A DNA stretch of 64,000 bases from Vicinamibacterales bacterium (lineage in GTDB: Bacteria; Acidobacteriota; Vicinamibacteria; Vicinamibacterales; 2-12-FULL-66-21), in NCBI GenBank assembly GCA_036496585.1, contig DASXLB010000015.1, forward strand, positions 1 to 64,000, in the 5' to 3' direction. Of the stretch, positions 28,219 through 36,199 are shown piece by piece. Position 1 is the first letter of the stretch. Each line of letters begins with the position of its first letter. Below the pieces are notes generated by a model. It did no database searches. It was not told where the DNA came from and saw only the letters and a list, made by a program, of their open reading frames with translations. The position numbers and the translations under genes are program-made.

Positions 28219-28442
28219 TTCGCGTCGAGAAACGACCGCACCGTGAGCCGCAGATCGGGCGGCAGGTCGTCGTCGCAGAGCGATCGCAGCAGCGCGACCG
28301 TCGACTCGTAGGTGTGGAGCTGCGCCACGCAGCGCGGACAGCGGGCGAGATGGGCTTCGAGCTCGGAGCGAAGGTCGGGCCGCAGCTGCCGTTCGAGGTA
28401 GTCAGCGAGTAGTTTGACCACCGAACTGCAGCCGCAACCCAT
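28203..28442 (-). CDS. Small zinc-finger (anti-sigma-like, zf-HC2) protein
   Basis: A 79-residue soluble protein. The zinc-binding motif HLARCPRC (H-x3-C-x2-C) is that of the putative zinc finger at the N terminus of anti-sigma factors. Unlike a normal anti-sigma factor it has no transmembrane segment, and no sigma gene is adjacent. It is preceded by four tandem CGAAGGA words that could serve as ribosome-binding sites and is coupled to the thioesterase gene downstream. Confidence 0.7.
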   Translation of the reverse strand: MGCGCSSVVKLLADYLERQLRPDLRSELEAHLARCPRCVAQLHTYESTVALLRSLCDDDLPPDLRLTVRSFLDAKCQNN

Positions 28443-28478
28443 GTTCCTTCGTGTCCTTCGTTTCCTTCGCGTCCTTCG
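28443..28478. repeat. Four tandem 9-nt CGAAGGA repeats before the zinc-finger gene
   Basis: Read on the minus strand: CGAAGGACG, CGAAGGAAA, CGAAGGACA, CGAAGGAAC, then ATG. Each unit carries a GAAGGA ribosome-binding motif; the last is at normal distance from the start codon. Two copies of the same word (GAAGGACGCGAAGGACG) lie upstream of the ApbE start near 3838-3855. Confidence 0.75.
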
Positions 28479-28488
28479 GGTGTTCAGA

Positions 28489-31400
28489 TCAGAAGTCGTA
28501 CCCGATCCAGACCGAGAACTTCGGATGGCGCAACCAGGCGCTGCCGCTGCTGAAGCCGTCGAGCGACGCCTGGTAGGAATAGACGTAGTCCTCCCACGGC
28601 TTGTTGAGGAGCGTGCGCCAGGCCCAGTCGAAGTGGATCGGAAAGCCGAGCGCGAAGGTTTCGAGGCCGATGCCGTAGGAGGCCTCGCTGTCGACCAGGC
28701 GCAGGCCGTCGATGGTGTAGGGAGTGCCGTAAACGGGTGTGACGGCGCCGGTGAAGAAGTCCGACGTGTAGCCGGTCACCGGGACGACCGTCTGGGGATC
28801 GTGGCGGGTGACGTTGAACGGCACGTTGGAGACCTGCTGGCCGCCGAAGTTGACGAACCCGACCGCGCGCAGGCCGCCGACCACGCCGAACGGCGTCAGC
28901 GCGGCTTCGATCACCGGGAAGCGCAGCTCGGCGTTGCCGAAGAACGCGCGACTGCCGAGGAACTGCAGATAGTCATAGCCTCGCAGCTCGGAATTGCCGC
29001 CGAAATAGAGGTATGACGGATAGTCGCCCCAGCTGCGCAGGCCGCGGAAGCGGAACGCGAGCACGCCGTTGCTGGCGAGGCGGATGTACTTGCGCGCGTC
29101 GATATCGAGCGTCTGGCGTCCGATGAAGCTGTTGCCCAGCTTCGGCGAGAACTCGACGCCGGCGCGAACCGTGTTACCCGACAGCGGGCCGTATTCGCGG
29201 AACACCGTGGTCTCGCGCACGTAGGCGGCGCCGAGCGGCATCAGGTTGCCGTTGGCGAACAGGCTCTGCCCGTAGACCTGCTGCTGGTAGGAGTCGGCCG
29301 CCGACTGCAGGTCGGGGTTGTCGTAGGACTGGCTGAAGTTCATCAGCCCGGCGGTCAGCTCGAGGCGGGCGTAGCGGTTCAGCGGGTAGATGCCGAAGGC
29401 GGTGCCGCCCTTCTCGCTCTGCGTCGAGATGGAGTCGCTGTGGCTGAGGAAGCCGTACTGCGCGGCGTAGTAGGTGCCGGGATCGTTCGCGTAGTAGAAC
29501 TGGGTCAGCGAGAAGCCCTGCAGCGCGTACTGCAGGCGGCGCGACAGGTTCAGATAGCCCACCGACATCGAGCGGTATTGCGAGATCGACTCGGCGAAGA
29601 TGTTGAACTGCTGATCGCCCAGCACGTCGGTGAACGTCACCTGCGTGCCGCCGAAGAAGTCGCCGCTGCTGGTCACGCCGACGTTGACCGGCGGCCGCCC
29701 CTCGAGGAACAGCTTCTCGAACCGGCCCTTCGACCGCGAGTTCGCCTTGACGAAGGTGTGGCTGAGCGGCGGCTGGAAGTCGATGATCGGCCCGGGCGAT
29801 CCGAAGTCCGCGCTGGCGACCGTGTGCAGCGGCTCTTTGTTGGACGGGATGGCATGGATGCCGTATTCGCCCTTGTTGTAGGTGACGAAGGCGATGCGCT
29901 GCTGCTTGTCCTCGCCGGTCAGCGGCACCTCGGAGACGTTGCCGCCGAGCGCGTCGGTGTACTGCCGCAGCTCGTTCGTCTTGAGATTGAGCGTCCAGAC
30001 GTTGTAGATGTTGCCGTTCTTGGCGACGTCGGGGCTGATCGGCTGGTTCGGGTCGAGCGCCGTCGACGGGAACACGATCGTGTCCGGATCGAGGAACCGC
30101 GCGGCGCCGTCGTCGTGCGTGCCGAAGGTGAGCTGCGTCTTCTTGCCCGAGGCGAGATCGAGACGAAACAGTTTGTTGTCGCCGCTGACCCGCGCGATGT
30201 AGACGATCGACTTGCCGTTGGGCGCCCAGGCCGGCCCGTAGTCGCCGAACGGATCGTCGGTGAGGTTCTTGATCTCGCCGGTCTCGAGGTCGATCGTGAA
30301 GATGTCGCCGACGGCGTCGCGCAGGCCGGCGAAGGCGGCGAGCTTGCCGTCGGGGCTGATCGCCGGGGATTCGGCCAGATCGACCGACTTCAGATCGAAG
30401 CGCTTTTCGATCTTCTTGGTGAGCACGTTCTGGAGGATCAGCTCCTTCTGCTTCTCGTGCCGCGTGAAGTAGGCGATGCGGTCGCCGACCGGCGACCACG
30501 ACATCCAGGACACCGCGTTGCCGCGGAAGCCGCCCGGGCTCGAGATGTACTCGAAGCCGAAGCCGGTATTGAAGCCGCTGGTCAGATTGCGAATGACCTT
30601 GCCGTCCTTGGTGGAGAGCAGGATGATGTCGAGCTCCTGGTCCTTGCGGTTGCCGGCCGCCACCGCGACCAGGTCGCCGGAGGGGGACGGCTCGATCGAG
30701 ATCACCGAGACGAAGTCGCTCTTGCCGCGTTTGGGCGCGAGATCCTTCCCGTAGTCCTGCGGCCGTTCCTTGTCGCGGAACGGCTTGAAGCGATCCTTCA
30801 TGTACTTGTCGAACGCTTCGTCGAACTCGTCGGGCTTCAGCTTGAACGCTTCCTCATAGGCGCTGTCGCCGCCGCCGATCACGCTCTTGCGCAGCGCGAA
30901 CAGGAACTGCCGCAGCCCTTCTTTCCCCCATTTCGCTTCGATGAACTCGAAGGCCGCGTGTCCGAGGTTGTAGGGGAGGCGCCCGTCGGCGAACTGCACC
31001 CCCTCGAAGTCGCTCATCGGCGGAATGATGTCGTTGATCGCGGCATCGCGCACCGACATCAGGTCGAACGGATCCCAGTAGCCGGTCATGTAGTCGGAGA
31101 GACCCTCGTCGACCCATAACGGCAGCCCGCGCCGCAGCAGCGTGCGGGGGATGATGTCGAACTCGAAGATGTGCGTCAGCTCGTGGGTAATGAGGTGGTA
31201 GAGCTCATCCGACGGCTGATCGATGGGCAGCACCATGCGATCGCGGTAGGGCTCGGCGAAGGCGAGCACCCCTTCGGGCATCTCCGTCGGATCGACGTTC
31301 TGCTGCTGGAACTCGCTCTCCGTCTTGTAGAGGATGAGCGGCACCTTGAAAGCCAGATCGTGCTTGAGGTCGGCGCTGACCTGCTGGTAGGCGCTCTCGG

Positions 31401-31602
31401 CGTAGCTGGCGACCCGCTCGATGTGCTTCTCGATTTCCGGGTAGTAATAAATCTCGAAGTGATCGGTCGTGTAGATCTGCCAGTCGAAGTGGTTGTAGTG
31501 GATCCGGTTCTTGTTGAAATACGGCACGAACGGCGTCTGCGCGCTCGTGGCGACGACGCTGGCCGCAAAGACGAACGTAAAGAGGGCCAGGCCTCTCCTC
31601 AT
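28489..31602 (-). CDS. Peptidase MA-like (HELTH) protein with TolB-like propeller and C-terminal outer-membrane barrel
   Basis: A 1037-residue exported protein with three parts. Residues 35-270 form a gluzincin peptidase of the MA-like type: H140-E141-x2-H144 (HELTH) and downstream DEGLSDY, whose Glu166 is the probable third zinc ligand. Residues about 300-620 contain TolB/WD40-like repeats (ISPDGKLAAF, AWAPNGKSIVY). Residues about 660-1037 look like a BamA/surface-antigen-type barrel ending in WIGYDF, with a C-terminal Phe. GAGG precedes the ATG. It is probably an outer-membrane-anchored protease; the target is unknown. Confidence 0.78.
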   Translation of the reverse strand: MRRGLALFTFVFAASVVATSAQTPFVPYFNKNRIHYNHFDWQIYTTDHFEIYYYPEIEKHIERVASYAESAYQQVSADLKHDLAFKVPLILYKTESEFQQQNVDPTEMPEGVLAFAEPYRDRMVLPIDQPSDELYHLITHELTHIFEFDIIPRTLLRRGLPLWVDEGLSDYMTGYWDPFDLMSVRDAAINDIIPPMSDFEGVQFADGRLPYNLGHAAFEFIEAKWGKEGLRQFLFALRKSVIGGGDSAYEEAFKLKPDEFDEAFDKYMKDRFKPFRDKERPQDYGKDLAPKRGKSDFVSVISIEPSPSGDLVAVAAGNRKDQELDIILLSTKDGKVIRNLTSGFNTGFGFEYISSPGGFRGNAVSWMSWSPVGDRIAYFTRHEKQKELILQNVLTKKIEKRFDLKSVDLAESPAISPDGKLAAFAGLRDAVGDIFTIDLETGEIKNLTDDPFGDYGPAWAPNGKSIVYIARVSGDNKLFRLDLASGKKTQLTFGTHDDGAARFLDPDTIVFPSTALDPNQPISPDVAKNGNIYNVWTLNLKTNELRQYTDALGGNVSEVPLTGEDKQQRIAFVTYNKGEYGIHAIPSNKEPLHTVASADFGSPGPIIDFQPPLSHTFVKANSRSKGRFEKLFLEGRPPVNVGVTSSGDFFGGTQVTFTDVLGDQQFNIFAESISQYRSMSVGYLNLSRRLQYALQGFSLTQFYYANDPGTYYAAQYGFLSHSDSISTQSEKGGTAFGIYPLNRYARLELTAGLMNFSQSYDNPDLQSAADSYQQQVYGQSLFANGNLMPLGAAYVRETTVFREYGPLSGNTVRAGVEFSPKLGNSFIGRQTLDIDARKYIRLASNGVLAFRFRGLRSWGDYPSYLYFGGNSELRGYDYLQFLGSRAFFGNAELRFPVIEAALTPFGVVGGLRAVGFVNFGGQQVSNVPFNVTRHDPQTVVPVTGYTSDFFTGAVTPVYGTPYTIDGLRLVDSEASYGIGLETFALGFPIHFDWAWRTLLNKPWEDYVYSYQASLDGFSSGSAWLRHPKFSVWIGYDF

Positions 31603-31648
31603 GATGCCACCTCGATACTGCCGATGTTACTGTGACTAGGACGTTTGC

Positions 31649-31689
31649 CGCAACGCACCGGATCCCCGGCAGAACCGGCTCCCGTTGCG
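31649..31689. other. Imperfect hairpin in the gap between the peptidase and sigma-factor genes
   Basis: CGCAACG (31649-31655) and CGTTGCG (31683-31689) can pair, with CCGG-rich sequence inside the loop. A second pair, GCCTGCC and GGCAGGC, lies within the next 70 nt. The divergent gap from 31603 to 31862 otherwise holds only the candidate promoter of the sigma factor. No known riboswitch pattern was recognised. Confidence 0.3.
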
Positions 31690-31795
31690 CGCAGCAAGCC
31701 ATGTGCCTGCCGGCGGCCTCGCAATAGCCCGCAAGTCCGGCGTTCGGGCAGGCCGGTCTGTCCCCGGGCGGCAACGCGCGGTGTCCTCCCCGCTA

Positions 31796-31801
31796 TACAA
31801 T
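31796..31801 (+). promoter_or_regulatory. Candidate -10 element of the ECF sigma-factor operon
   Basis: TACAAT within CGCTATACAATG is the only good -10-like hexamer in this GC-rich gap, 62 nt before the preferred ATG of the sigma gene. No clear -35 hexamer is seen. Confidence 0.35.
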
Positions 31802-31862
31802 GCTGGAATAAACCCGCCCCGCGCCGGTGTTCTATCCAGAAGACGCGCGCTGCGGCCTTCGC

Positions 31863-32444
31863 ATGGCATTCCGCCACCCGATCCAGACCGGCAGCGACGA
31901 CCGCGCGTTCGCGGAGGCCGCGCTCTCGCACATCGACAGCCTCTATGGGACGGCCTTGCGGCTGACCCGGCGGGCCGCCGATGCGGAAGATCTCGTGCAG
32001 GACACGTATCTGAAGGCGTTTCGGTCCGCGCACCAGTTCCAGACGGGCACGAACCTGAAGGCTTGGCTCTTTACGATCCTTCACAACACCTTTCGTAATT
32101 CGAGACGGCACGACGGGCGTAATCCCGTGGATGTAGACAGCGAAGCGGTGGAGCGGGCGGCAGATGAGGACGGGGCAGCGCAATCGCCGGAGCAGATCCT
32201 CATGCGGGCCACCCTCGACGCCGATCTCCAGGCGGCGCTCGATTCGCTGCCCGACGCGTTCCGCGCCGCCGTCTGGCTGCGGGACGTGGAGGACCTGAGC
32301 TACGCCGAGATGGCGAAGGTGCTCGACGTGCCGATCGGGACGGTGATGTCGCGGATTTCGCGCGGCCGCCGGGCGTTGTTCGGAGCGATGCAGGCGCGAC
32401 GCGTTCGGACGCAGGAGCTCGAGATGGCTAGGAAACATGGCTGA
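31863..32444 (+). CDS. ECF-type RNA polymerase sigma factor
   Basis: A 193-residue sigma70-family factor with only regions 2 and 4. Region 2 reads ALRLTRRAADAEDLVQDTYLKAF; region 4 has the helix-turn-helix LSYAEMAKVLDVPIGTVMSRISRGR. It is followed, with 8 nt overlap, by a zinc-finger anti-sigma gene and then by a TlpA-type thioredoxin, a set-up known from SigR/RsrA-like thiol-stress or envelope-stress systems. A GTG 36 nt further upstream is an alternative start. Confidence 0.92.
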   Translation: MAFRHPIQTGSDDRAFAEAALSHIDSLYGTALRLTRRAADAEDLVQDTYLKAFRSAHQFQTGTNLKAWLFTILHNTFRNSRRHDGRNPVDVDSEAVERAADEDGAAQSPEQILMRATLDADLQAALDSLPDAFRAAVWLRDVEDLSYAEMAKVLDVPIGTVMSRISRGRRALFGAMQARRVRTQELEMARKHG

Positions 32445-33234
32445 CGACATCGGAACCTGCAGCGACCTCGAGCCACGGCTGGCGCCTTACATCGACGGCG
32501 AGGACACGGCGCCGGCGCGACGCGCCGTCGAGGACCACCTGCGCACCTGTCCGGGGTGCGAGCGGCTGGTTCGCGACGAAGTCGCCGCGCGCGAGATGCT
32601 GCACCGCCGCCGCGAGGCACTCTCGGCGCACGCGCCAGAGGGACTGCGGGCGCGCTGCGGCGGGCTGTCGGTCTCGGCTCCCCGTCCTGAGTCCGCCGAC
32701 CTCCGTCCCGCTTCCACCATCGTTCGCACCTCGCCCTCCGCCCTCCGCCGCTGGGCGCCGCTGTCGCTGGCAGCGACGCTGGTGCTGGCGGTCGCCGGGG
32801 TCATCGCCTTCGGCCTCAACGACCGCGTGCAGGCGCTGGCGGCGAGTCTCGCGGTGGATCACGTGAAGTGTTTCAAGGTGAATGGAACGGCGGGCGAGGC
32901 GGACGCCCAGGCGTCAGAGCGCGCGTGGCAGCAAGGCGAGGGCTGGCCGATTGCCGTGCCGCAAACGGCGCCGTCGCAGGCGTTGAAGCTGATCGGCGTC
33001 CGCCTCTGTCTCTCGAGCGACGGCCGCGTCGCTCACCTCATGTACACCTGGGGCGGCGAACCGCTGTCGGTGTACGTGCTGCAGGCCGACGCCGGACACG
33101 ATGAGACCGCCCACCGCATGGGCGCGCAGGAGATCATCTGGCGCGCCAATCACCGCACCTACGCCGTCGTCTCGGGCGACCGCGCCCGCGATCTGACGCC
33201 GATTGTCGACTACATGAAGGGGCGCGTCCGATGA
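32437..33234 (+). CDS. Zinc-finger transmembrane anti-sigma factor
   Basis: A 265-residue protein: an N-terminal zf-HC2 domain with HLRTCPGC (H-x3-C-x2-C) and an upstream Cys8, a Ser/Pro/Ala-rich linker, a transmembrane helix about residues 108-128, and a periplasmic domain of about 130 residues with two Cys (VKCFKV and RLCLSS). It overlaps the sigma gene by 8 nt. It is expected to hold the sigma factor at the membrane; the periplasmic Cys pair could be redox-active, which would fit the TlpA gene that follows 10 nt later. Confidence 0.88.
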   Translation: MADDIGTCSDLEPRLAPYIDGEDTAPARRAVEDHLRTCPGCERLVRDEVAAREMLHRRREALSAHAPEGLRARCGGLSVSAPRPESADLRPASTIVRTSPSALRRWAPLSLAATLVLAVAGVIAFGLNDRVQALAASLAVDHVKCFKVNGTAGEADAQASERAWQQGEGWPIAVPQTAPSQALKLIGVRLCLSSDGRVAHLMYTWGGEPLSVYVLQADAGHDETAHRMGAQEIIWRANHRTYAVVSGDRARDLTPIVDYMKGRVR

Positions 33235-33244
33235 GACTGGAACC

Positions 33245-33817
33245 ATGAAGCCACGATGGATTATCGCGGGCGCGGCGACGCTCGCCCTCGCCCTGCTCGT
33301 CCTGCCGCTGCTGCGCGCGCCGCGTACCGGGGAATCGCTGAAAACTGCCGCCGGCGGCCCGACGCCGGGCAAGGCCGGCTCGTCCTGCGACGCCACCGGC
33401 CGGGCGACCTTCGACTTCGTGCTGAAGGATCAGAACAACCTGCCGGTGAAGCTCGCCGAGTACAAGGGCAAGGTGGTCCTCGTGAACTTCTGGGCCACCT
33501 GGTGCGGCCCCTGCAAGATGGAGATTCCCGACATGGTGAAGCTCTACTCGCAGTACAAGGACAAGGGCCTCGTGGTCGTCGGCGTCTCGATTGACGACAG
33601 CCCTGAGCAACTGCAGGCGTTCATGCACGAGTACCGCATGAACTATCCGGTGGTGCAGATGCGGCCGGAAGTGGAGGACGCGTGGGGACCGTTCTACGGC
33701 TACCCGACGTCGTTCATCGTCGGGCGCGACGGCACGATCTGCACGAAACACATCGGTCCGGCGACGCACGACCAGTTCGAGGCGGAGATCAAGCCGCTCC
33801 TCTCTCTACCTCTGTAG
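33245..33817 (+). CDS. TlpA-like membrane-anchored thioredoxin
   Basis: A 190-residue protein with an N-terminal signal anchor and a thioredoxin-fold domain of the TlpA/ResA group. The active site is WATWCGPC with C87 and C90; a cis-Pro region is YGYPTSFIV. It acts as a periplasmic thiol-disulfide reductase. It is the third gene of the sigma/anti-sigma operon. Two further Cys (C48, and one in GTICTKH) may be structural. Confidence 0.9.
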   Translation: MKPRWIIAGAATLALALLVLPLLRAPRTGESLKTAAGGPTPGKAGSSCDATGRATFDFVLKDQNNLPVKLAEYKGKVVLVNFWATWCGPCKMEIPDMVKLYSQYKDKGLVVVGVSIDDSPEQLQAFMHEYRMNYPVVQMRPEVEDAWGPFYGYPTSFIVGRDGTICTKHIGPATHDQFEAEIKPLLSLPL

Positions 33818-33897
33818 GGTCGGCTCAATTTCCAAACGCCACAGTAGTCGACTGGGAGTTGGACGTTGGGGTTGGGAGCTGACGGCGCCGCCGCCGT

Positions 33898-34122
33898 CTA
33901 ACTCTCTTCTTCGAACTCTTCTTCGAGCGGCGGAAGCGCGCGCGTCGGGGGACGCAGCGCTTCGCGGTAGTCGTAGAGCGGCAGACCGGTGACGTGGATC
34001 GTGAGCGGGCAGCCGGGCGCCTTCTGTTCGACGACGACCGTGACCGGACTGCCTTCGACGCCGTCACGGAAAGACAGCCGGCAGCCGCAGGCGAGACGAG
34101 CGTGTTCGAACCCCTTCAGCAT
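33898..34122 (-). CDS. Small protein of unknown function
   Basis: A 74-residue soluble protein with a CGC motif (LACGCRLSF), one further Cys, and an acidic tail of Glu residues. No family was recognised. The reading frame has sensible codon composition and lies in a gap that would otherwise be empty, between the convergent TlpA gene and the EEP nuclease gene. It could bind a metal through its Cys residues, but there is no positive evidence. Confidence 0.5.
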   Translation of the reverse strand: MLKGFEHARLACGCRLSFRDGVEGSPVTVVVEQKAPGCPLTIHVTGLPLYDYREALRPPTRALPPLEEEFEEES

Positions 34123-34203
34123 TCCGCGCGATTGTACTACAGCGCAAGCGGCCAGTGGCGAGGAGCGACGAGCCCGGAGCCTGGCCGGCCGCCCCGAGGC
34201 GGC

Positions 34204-34914
34204 TCATCCGATCCGCAGGTTCGCGACGAGCGGCAGGTGGTCGGACGCGATCAGCGCCTTGCGGGTACGCGGCATCTCGACGCTCGTCACTTCGACGGCG
34301 CCGTCGAAATAGATGTGATCGAGGTGGACGACCGGGAAAATCCCCGGATAGGTGCGCCGCCGCTTCAGATACTGCGAGATGTCGACGCTCTCGAAGAGCG
34401 ACGATAGCGTCTTGGTGGCCAGCCCCTTCATCCACTCGTTGAAGTCGCCGAGCAGGATCTTGGGTCCGGCGACGCGCCGGTCGTGCACGAAGGAGGCGAG
34501 ACGCTTGGCCTGGTAGCGCCGCTCGAGCACGGCCGTGCCGAGGTGGACGTTGTAGACGTGCAGGACGTGGCCGCCGATGTCGAGATCGGCACGCTGACAG
34601 TGACGCGGCTCGCAGGTCCGCCAGGACAGATCGCAGTGGCTGTGATGGACGATGGGATACCGGCTGAGGACGACGTTGCCATACTGATGCTGGCGCAGCG
34701 TCCGCACGCAGTTCATCACCCAGCCCATCGCGAGCCCGGCGCCGATCTCCTCGGCCTGTCCGGCCGCCGCCGGCCCCGCGCCAATGACCTCCTGCAGCGC
34801 AACGACGTCGGCGTCGATGTCGCGCAGGACGTCGACGATGCGCGCCGGCACGACGCGCCGGTCCATGCCGCGGCCGCGGTGGATGTTGTAGGTGGCGATC
34901 CTGACCTCGGTCAT
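34204..34914 (-). CDS. Endonuclease/exonuclease/phosphatase family protein
   Basis: A 236-residue protein of the EEP (DNase I-like) superfamily. Conserved motifs in order: ATYNIHRG (Asn), LQEV (Glu, metal ligand), GDFNEW (Asp and Asn) and SDHLPLVA (Asp-His catalytic pair). The family cleaves phosphodiester or phosphomonoester bonds in nucleic acids, lipids or sugars. It lies just downstream of a phospholipase-D-type gene, a pairing often seen in bacteria, which points to phospholipid substrates without proving it. Confidence 0.88.
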   Translation of the reverse strand: MTEVRIATYNIHRGRGMDRRVVPARIVDVLRDIDADVVALQEVIGAGPAAAGQAEEIGAGLAMGWVMNCVRTLRQHQYGNVVLSRYPIVHHSHCDLSWRTCEPRHCQRADLDIGGHVLHVYNVHLGTAVLERRYQAKRLASFVHDRRVAGPKILLGDFNEWMKGLATKTLSSLFESVDISQYLKRRRTYPGIFPVVHLDHIYFDGAVEVTSVEMPRTRKALIASDHLPLVANLRIG

Positions 34915-34942
34915 GGACGGCTGCGGCCGGCAGCGTGCCGAT

Positions 34943-36199
34943 TCATTGTTGCCGTTCCAGGATCCACACGAACGGGCCCACGATCTTCTCCCACAGCGGC
35001 CGGCGCTGCCACTGCTCGAGCGTCACCGGCTGGCTGACGAGAAGATCGCGCTCGTAATCGGCGAGCAGGCGCGCCGCCACCGCCGCGTCGCGCAACGCGA
35101 TGTTGTCTTCGTCGTTGTGCTCGAACGACCGGTTGTCGATGTTGGTCGTGCCGAGCACCGCCCAGAGATCGTCGACCAGCAGGATCTTCGCGTGCATCAT
35201 CGCCCCGTTGAACTCGAAGATGCGGATCCCCGCAGACAGCAGCTGCCCCCACATGCGGCGGCTCGCCAGCCGCACCCATTGCTGGTCGGTTTTCGCACCC
35301 GGCACGATCACCGTGATCGCGACACCGCGCTGCGCCATGTTGACGAGCCCGCGCCGCAGGGCGCGATCCGGCAGGAAGTACGGCGTGCCGATCCGGACGG
35401 TGTGGTCGGCCCCTTCTAACAGCAGCTGGAAGGTCACCCGCGACGCGGTCGCGCGATCGGACGGCGAGCTCTTGATGACGAACGCCGTCGTCTCGCCGCA
35501 GGGCTTGAGGTCGGGAAAGTAGTCGGGGCCGGTGAGGATCTCGCCACAGCATTCGAGCCAGTTCTCCGCAGCAACCCCCTGCAAGGCTGCGACCACCGGC
35601 CCCTCGACCCGCGCCATCGTGTCGCGCCACGGCCGGCGGCGTCCCCGCTGCGGGTGCATCCACCAGTCGGCGATGCCGGCGCCGCCCGCGAACGCGGTGG
35701 TCCCGTCGACCACCAGCAGCTCGCGGTGAGTGCGGTTGTTGATGCGGTGTATCGAATACCACCGCATCGCCTGGTAGGACACGATGCGGCAGCCCGCGGC
35801 GCGCAGCCGCGCCACCGGTCGGCCCCACAGCGAGAAACTGCCGATCGCGTCGACGACGATCGTCACGTTGACGCCGTTGCGCGCGCGCTCGCTGAGCGCG
35901 TCGATGAACTGGTCGGCGACGCGCCCGTGCCGGAAGATGTAGCACTCCAGGTTGATCGCCCGTTTGGCGCCGCGGATCGCCTCGAGCATCGCGGGGTAGA
36001 ACGCCGGGCCGTCGGTATAGATGGTGATCCGGTTGCCGTGATGCAGCGCCGCCTGGCAGGTCGACTGGATGGTGTAGAGGAAGTCCTTGTGATGGACGGA
36101 CGTGCGCTGCGACAGGTGATAGTTGATGGCGGGGGTGAAAAAGACGACTAGGGCGAGCCAGACCAGGAACACGCCCCCGGTCACCGCGAGCCAGGTCAT
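34943..36199 (-). CDS. Phospholipase D-type protein, cardiolipin synthase-like
   Basis: A 418-residue protein with one N-terminal membrane helix and two PLD domains. The second HKD motif is intact (HAKILLVDD). The first reads HRELLVVDG, with Glu where Lys is usual. Cardiolipin synthase-like features include ECYIFRHG and GTPYFLPD. The true start is the ATG at 36199, which overlaps the stop of the preceding gene by one base (TGATG). The altered first motif may weaken or change the activity. Confidence 0.82.
   Translation of the reverse strand: MTWLAVTGGVFLVWLALVVFFTPAINYHLSQRTSVHHKDFLYTIQSTCQAALHHGNRITIYTDGPAFYPAMLEAIRGAKRAINLECYIFRHGRVADQFIDALSERARNGVNVTIVVDAIGSFSLWGRPVARLRAAGCRIVSYQAMRWYSIHRINNRTHRELLVVDGTTAFAGGAGIADWWMHPQRGRRRPWRDTMARVEGPVVAALQGVAAENWLECCGEILTGPDYFPDLKPCGETTAFVIKSSPSDRATASRVTFQLLLEGADHTVRIGTPYFLPDRALRRGLVNMAQRGVAITVIVPGAKTDQQWVRLASRRMWGQLLSAGIRIFEFNGAMMHAKILLVDDLWAVLGTTNIDNRSFEHNDEDNIALRDAAVAARLLADYERDLLVSQPVTLEQWQRRPLWEKIVGPFVWILERQQ

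Noticed and set aside
31603..31862. Riboswitch or small RNA in the gap before the sigma factor
   Set aside because: Hairpin-forming stretches exist, but no conserved riboswitch core was recognised, so only a hairpin was listed.
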